From: Actinomadura_E scrupuli
GTDB taxonomy: Bacteria; Actinomycetota; Actinomycetes; Streptosporangiales; Streptosporangiaceae
Length of the DNA: 64,000 nt
Direction: 5' to 3'
Assembly (NCBI RefSeq): GCF_050971785.1
Contig: NZ_JBPCCU010000003.1
Location: 558,001-622,000 of the forward strand
Below the pieces are notes generated by a model. The model was not told where the DNA came from. It saw only the letters and a program-made list of their open reading frames with translations, and did not search any database. Each line of letters opens with the position of its first letter. Position 1 is the stretch's first letter. Shown one piece after another: positions 61,709 to 64,000 of the stretch. A program made the translations under genes and the position numbers.

Positions 61709-62640
61709 CGTGGTACCTCCGTGGGCGTCGCGGCGCGGAACTCGACCGCCTCGCGGGTGAGCTCCAGGTAGACGTCCTCGAGGGTGGCGCGGTGTGCTGA
61801 TATCTCGGAGAACGGCACCGCGCTCTCGCTGAGCAGCGACACGATCCGATCCGCAGGCAGGCCGGAGACGGTGATGGTGTCGCGGCCGGTGGCCACCACG
61901 GTCGCGCCGGCATGCGCGAGCACCCTCATCGCGTGCGTACCGGCCGTGGTCCGGAGGGCCACCCGGCCCCCGGAGGCGGCCGCGATCAGGTCGGCCACGC
62001 CGGCGTCGGCGATGGCCTTGCCCCGCCCGGCCACGACGAGATGATCGGCGGTGTCCCGCACCTCGCTCATCAGGTGGCTGGACACCAGGACGGCGCGGCC
62101 CTGAGCGGCCAGCGACCGCAGGAAACCGCGCATCCAGATGATGCCGTCGGGATCCAGGCCGTTGAACGGCTCATCGAGCATGATGATCGGCGGGTCGCCC
62201 AACAGCGCCGCGGCGATCCCGAGCCGCTGGCGCATGCCGAGCGAGTAGCCGCCGGCCTTGCGCCGGGCCGCGGAGGTCAGGCCGACCTGCTCGATCACCT
62301 GGTCCACCCGCCGCGCGGCCAGGCCCTGTGAATGCGCCAGCCAGAGCAGATGGTGACGAGCGCTCCGGCCGGGGTGCAGCGCAGCCGCGTCCAGCAGTGA
62401 ACCGACGTGGCTCAGCGGGTGCCGAAGGCTGTGGTACGGCCTGCCGTCGACGAGTGCGGTGCCCTCCTCGACCGCGTCCAAGCCCAGGATCACCCGCATC
62501 GTGGTGGACTTCCCGGCCCCGTTCGGTCCCACGAAGCCGGTCACCACACCCGGACGGACGGTGAAGGACATGCCGTCGAGGGCCAGGGTGGCTCCGTACC
62601 GCTTGCGCAGTCCGGCGACGACGATCCCTGGGGCGCTCAT
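61705..62640 (-). CDS. ABC transporter ATP-binding protein
   Basis: A 311-aa ATPase of the ABC-2/DrrA type. Walker A GPNGAGKSTT, Q-loop region, signature YSLGMRQRLGIAAALLGDP, Walker B IIMLDEP and H-loop SSHLMSEV are all present. The C-terminal ~80 residues match the DrrA-type regulatory tail. The stop overlaps the permease start (ATGA). It is first in the exporter operon and divergent from the two-component genes. Confidence 0.93.
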   Translation of the reverse strand: MSAPGIVVAGLRKRYGATLALDGMSFTVRPGVVTGFVGPNGAGKSTTMRVILGLDAVEEGTALVDGRPYHSLRHPLSHVGSLLDAAALHPGRSARHHLLWLAHSQGLAARRVDQVIEQVGLTSAARRKAGGYSLGMRQRLGIAAALLGDPPIIMLDEPFNGLDPDGIIWMRGFLRSLAAQGRAVLVSSHLMSEVRDTADHLVVAGRGKAIADAGVADLIAAASGGRVALRTTAGTHAMRVLAHAGATVVATGRDTITVSGLPADRIVSLLSESAVPFSEISAHRATLEDVYLELTREAVEFRAATPTEVPR

Positions 62641-62695
62641 CGCAGCGAGCTCATGGTTCGAAATGGACTCATGCCGACGGTTGTACGCGGCACCC

Positions 62696-62736
62696 GGTTC
62701 CAGGCCGGTCGCAGCGGCTGCGACCCGGCTGGAACC
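62696..62736. promoter_or_regulatory. Long imperfect palindrome upstream of the exporter and response-regulator genes
   Basis: Arms 62696-62714 and 62718-62736 pair at 17 of 19 positions, with GGTTCCAG at the outer end and a 3-base loop (CGG). It sits in the divergent gap between the ATPase and response-regulator genes. Its length and place suggest an operator or regulatory hairpin. Confidence 0.55.
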
Positions 62737-62824
62737 TGGGATCTGGCATCGTTGAACGCATGGCACCTCGACCCGGCGGCCGGTTCGGCCGCCCCGCCCC
62801 CACGACGACCGGCGGTGAGCGGCG

Positions 62825-63487
62825 GTGAGGGTTCTCGTCGTCGAGGACTTCGAGGTCCTCGCCCGCTCCATCGGCACCGGGCTGCGCCGGGAGGGCATGG
62901 CCGTCGACGTCGTCCTGGATGGAACCGCCGCCCTCGACCGCCTGGCCGTCACCCGCTACGAGGTGGTGATCCTCGACCGCGACCTGCCCGGCGTCCACGG
63001 GGACGAGATCTGCCGGCGGCTCGCCAACGAACGCTCCGACAGCCGCGTGCTGATGCTGACCGCGGCCGACACGATCGAAGACCGCGTCGACGGGCTCAGC
63101 CTCGGTGCGGACGACTACCTGCCCAAGCCGTTCGCCTTCGCCGAACTGGTCGCCCGCATCCGGGCCCTGGCCCGCCGGGCCACCCCGCCGCTTCCTCCCA
63201 CCCTCTCCTGCGCGGACATCACCCTGGACCCGGCTCGGCGGGTGGCCTTCCGCGCCGGCCGGCGTCTCGAGCTCAGCCCGAAGGAGTTCGCGCTCCTTGA
63301 ATGCCTGCTGGCCTCGCCTGGCCTGGTCCTGCCGGCCGAGGAACTACTCGAACGAGTCTGGGACGAGGCGGCCGACCCCTTCACGTCTGCGGTCAAGCAC
63401 ACCATGCACCGGCTGCGAGCCAAACTCGGCGACCCGCCAGTGATCGAGACCATCCGCGAAGGCGGCTACCGGATCGGGCCACCATGA
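62825..63487 (+). CDS. OmpR/PhoB-family response regulator
   Basis: A 220-aa two-domain regulator. The receiver has the phosphorylation site D51 (VILDRDLPG) and the Lys of YLPKPF. The winged-helix output includes LELSPKEFALLECLLASPGLVLPAEELLERVWDE and VKHTMHRLRAKL. It is divergent from the ABC exporter operon and translationally coupled (ATGA) to the sensor kinase. It likely controls the exporter. Confidence 0.93.
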   Translation: MRVLVVEDFEVLARSIGTGLRREGMAVDVVLDGTAALDRLAVTRYEVVILDRDLPGVHGDEICRRLANERSDSRVLMLTAADTIEDRVDGLSLGADDYLPKPFAFAELVARIRALARRATPPLPPTLSCADITLDPARRVAFRAGRRLELSPKEFALLECLLASPGLVLPAEELLERVWDEAADPFTSAVKHTMHRLRAKLGDPPVIETIREGGYRIGPP

Positions 63488-64000
63488 CCGGCCCCCGGCC
63501 ACTCCCCAGACGGTCCCTTCAGGCCCGGCTCGCGCTCTTCTACGCCGCAGGCATCTTCGTCGCCGGGATCGTGGTCCTCGCCATCGTCACCGTCCCCCTG
63601 GTCGGCATCCAGTCCACCGTCCCCGCCCACAGCTCAGCGCCAGGCACGATCACCGGCACCGGCCGGGGGATCGGCCCGCACCAGCTCCTCGTCGGCTCCG
63701 CCGTCGCGCTCGTCATCCTCATCCCCATCGCCCTCGCTGCCGGCTGGTTCGTCGCCGGCCGATTCCTCAGACCCCTGCGAGCCATCACCGACACCGCCAA
63801 GGCCATCTCCGCCGGAAACCTCCACCGGCGTCTCGACCTCGGCGAGCCCGCCGACGAGCTGACCGAGCTGGGCTGCATCCTCGACGACCTGTTCGCGCGC
63901 CTCCAGGCCTCCTTCGACGCCCACCGGCACTTCGTCGCCAACGCCTCCCACGAGCTACGCACCCCCCTCGCAGGCCTGCGCACCCTCCTCGAAGTCGCCC
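63484..64000 (+). CDS. Sensor histidine kinase (incomplete at the window end)
   Basis: The first 172 codons of a membrane sensor kinase. Two transmembrane helices (LALFYAAGIFVAGIVVLAIVTVP and LLVGSAVALVILIPIALAAGW) flank a short ~30-residue outer loop. A HAMP domain follows and the H-box FVANASHELRTPLAGL contains the phospho-acceptor H156. ATG 63484 overlaps the response-regulator stop. The ATPase part lies beyond the window. Confidence 0.92.
   Translation, partial: MTGPRPLPRRSLQARLALFYAAGIFVAGIVVLAIVTVPLVGIQSTVPAHSSAPGTITGTGRGIGPHQLLVGSAVALVILIPIALAAGWFVAGRFLRPLRAITDTAKAISAGNLHRRLDLGEPADELTELGCILDDLFARLQASFDAHRHFVANASHELRTPLAGLRTLLEVA

Overview
The window is about 64 kb of very GC-rich DNA. 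Starts are a mix of ATG and GTG, genes are often joined by 4-base stop/start overlaps, and several genes look leaderless. Gene families point to a filamentous actinomycete, most likely Streptosporangiales or a relative (inference): PF04672 methyltransferases, HTH-nSTAND-WD40 proteins, an ECF42/DGPF pair, an F420/PPOX-type protein, and rifamycin-associated elements (RAEs). No rRNA, tRNA, CRISPR array or replication origin was seen. It reads as a chromosomal accessory region.

Layout. 0-9.4 kb: cytochrome P450, SRPBCC protein, then several regulator-target pairs with visible palindromic operators (MarR/metallo-hydrolase, WYL/VOC, MarR/quinone oxidoreductase), plus Gfo/Idh/MocA and PhyH-type oxidases. 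9.5-11.4 kb: a two-gene RNA repair operon (RNA ligase and an HD-phosphoesterase/polynucleotide kinase). 11.5-20 kb: GNAT, haloacid-dehalogenase-like hydrolase, LLM flavin oxidoreductase behind a SoxR-like box, an ArsR-SRPBCC-VOC operon, a secreted protein, two methyltransferases and a LysR regulator. 20-25.2 kb: a coiled-coil zinc protein, then a compact three-gene lanthipeptide operon. It encodes a 176-aa precursor with a Cys/Ser/Thr-rich C-terminus, an APH-like kinase, and a fused HopA1-type lyase plus LanC cyclase. This is the best candidate for a little-described system.

25-38 kb: GNAT, adenosine-deaminase-like and DoxX proteins, then a rifamycin resistance region. helR and rox each lie downstream of an identical 38-bp RAE block. 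Between them sit an alpha/beta hydrolase lacking its nucleophile and a 1112-aa membrane KAP-like NTPase. ECF42 sigma factor and its DGPF partner follow. 38-49 kb: SDR/TetR, a cytoplasmic-looking substrate-binding protein, a methionine aminopeptidase/XRE pair sharing one palindrome, a small membrane protein with a large HTH-nSTAND-WD40 protein, a Tn3 transposase scrap and an orphan Imm5-like protein.

49-64 kb: an EF-G paralogue with a possible leader peptide, a secreted esterase, and a zone of broken genes (ABC ATPase, transporter tail). Next is a 2.7-kb Tn3-derived element with 86/87-bp terminal inverted repeats. Its transposase has lost its catalytic core, and the element carries a MarR/HbpS-like pair with three operators. 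The window ends with a VOC protein, an ABC exporter operon and a two-component system whose histidine kinase runs off the end.

Common themes are small regulator/target modules for redox and xenobiotic response, antibiotic resistance, and repeated gene decay around mobile DNA. Functions are inferred from motifs read by eye; no database search was run.
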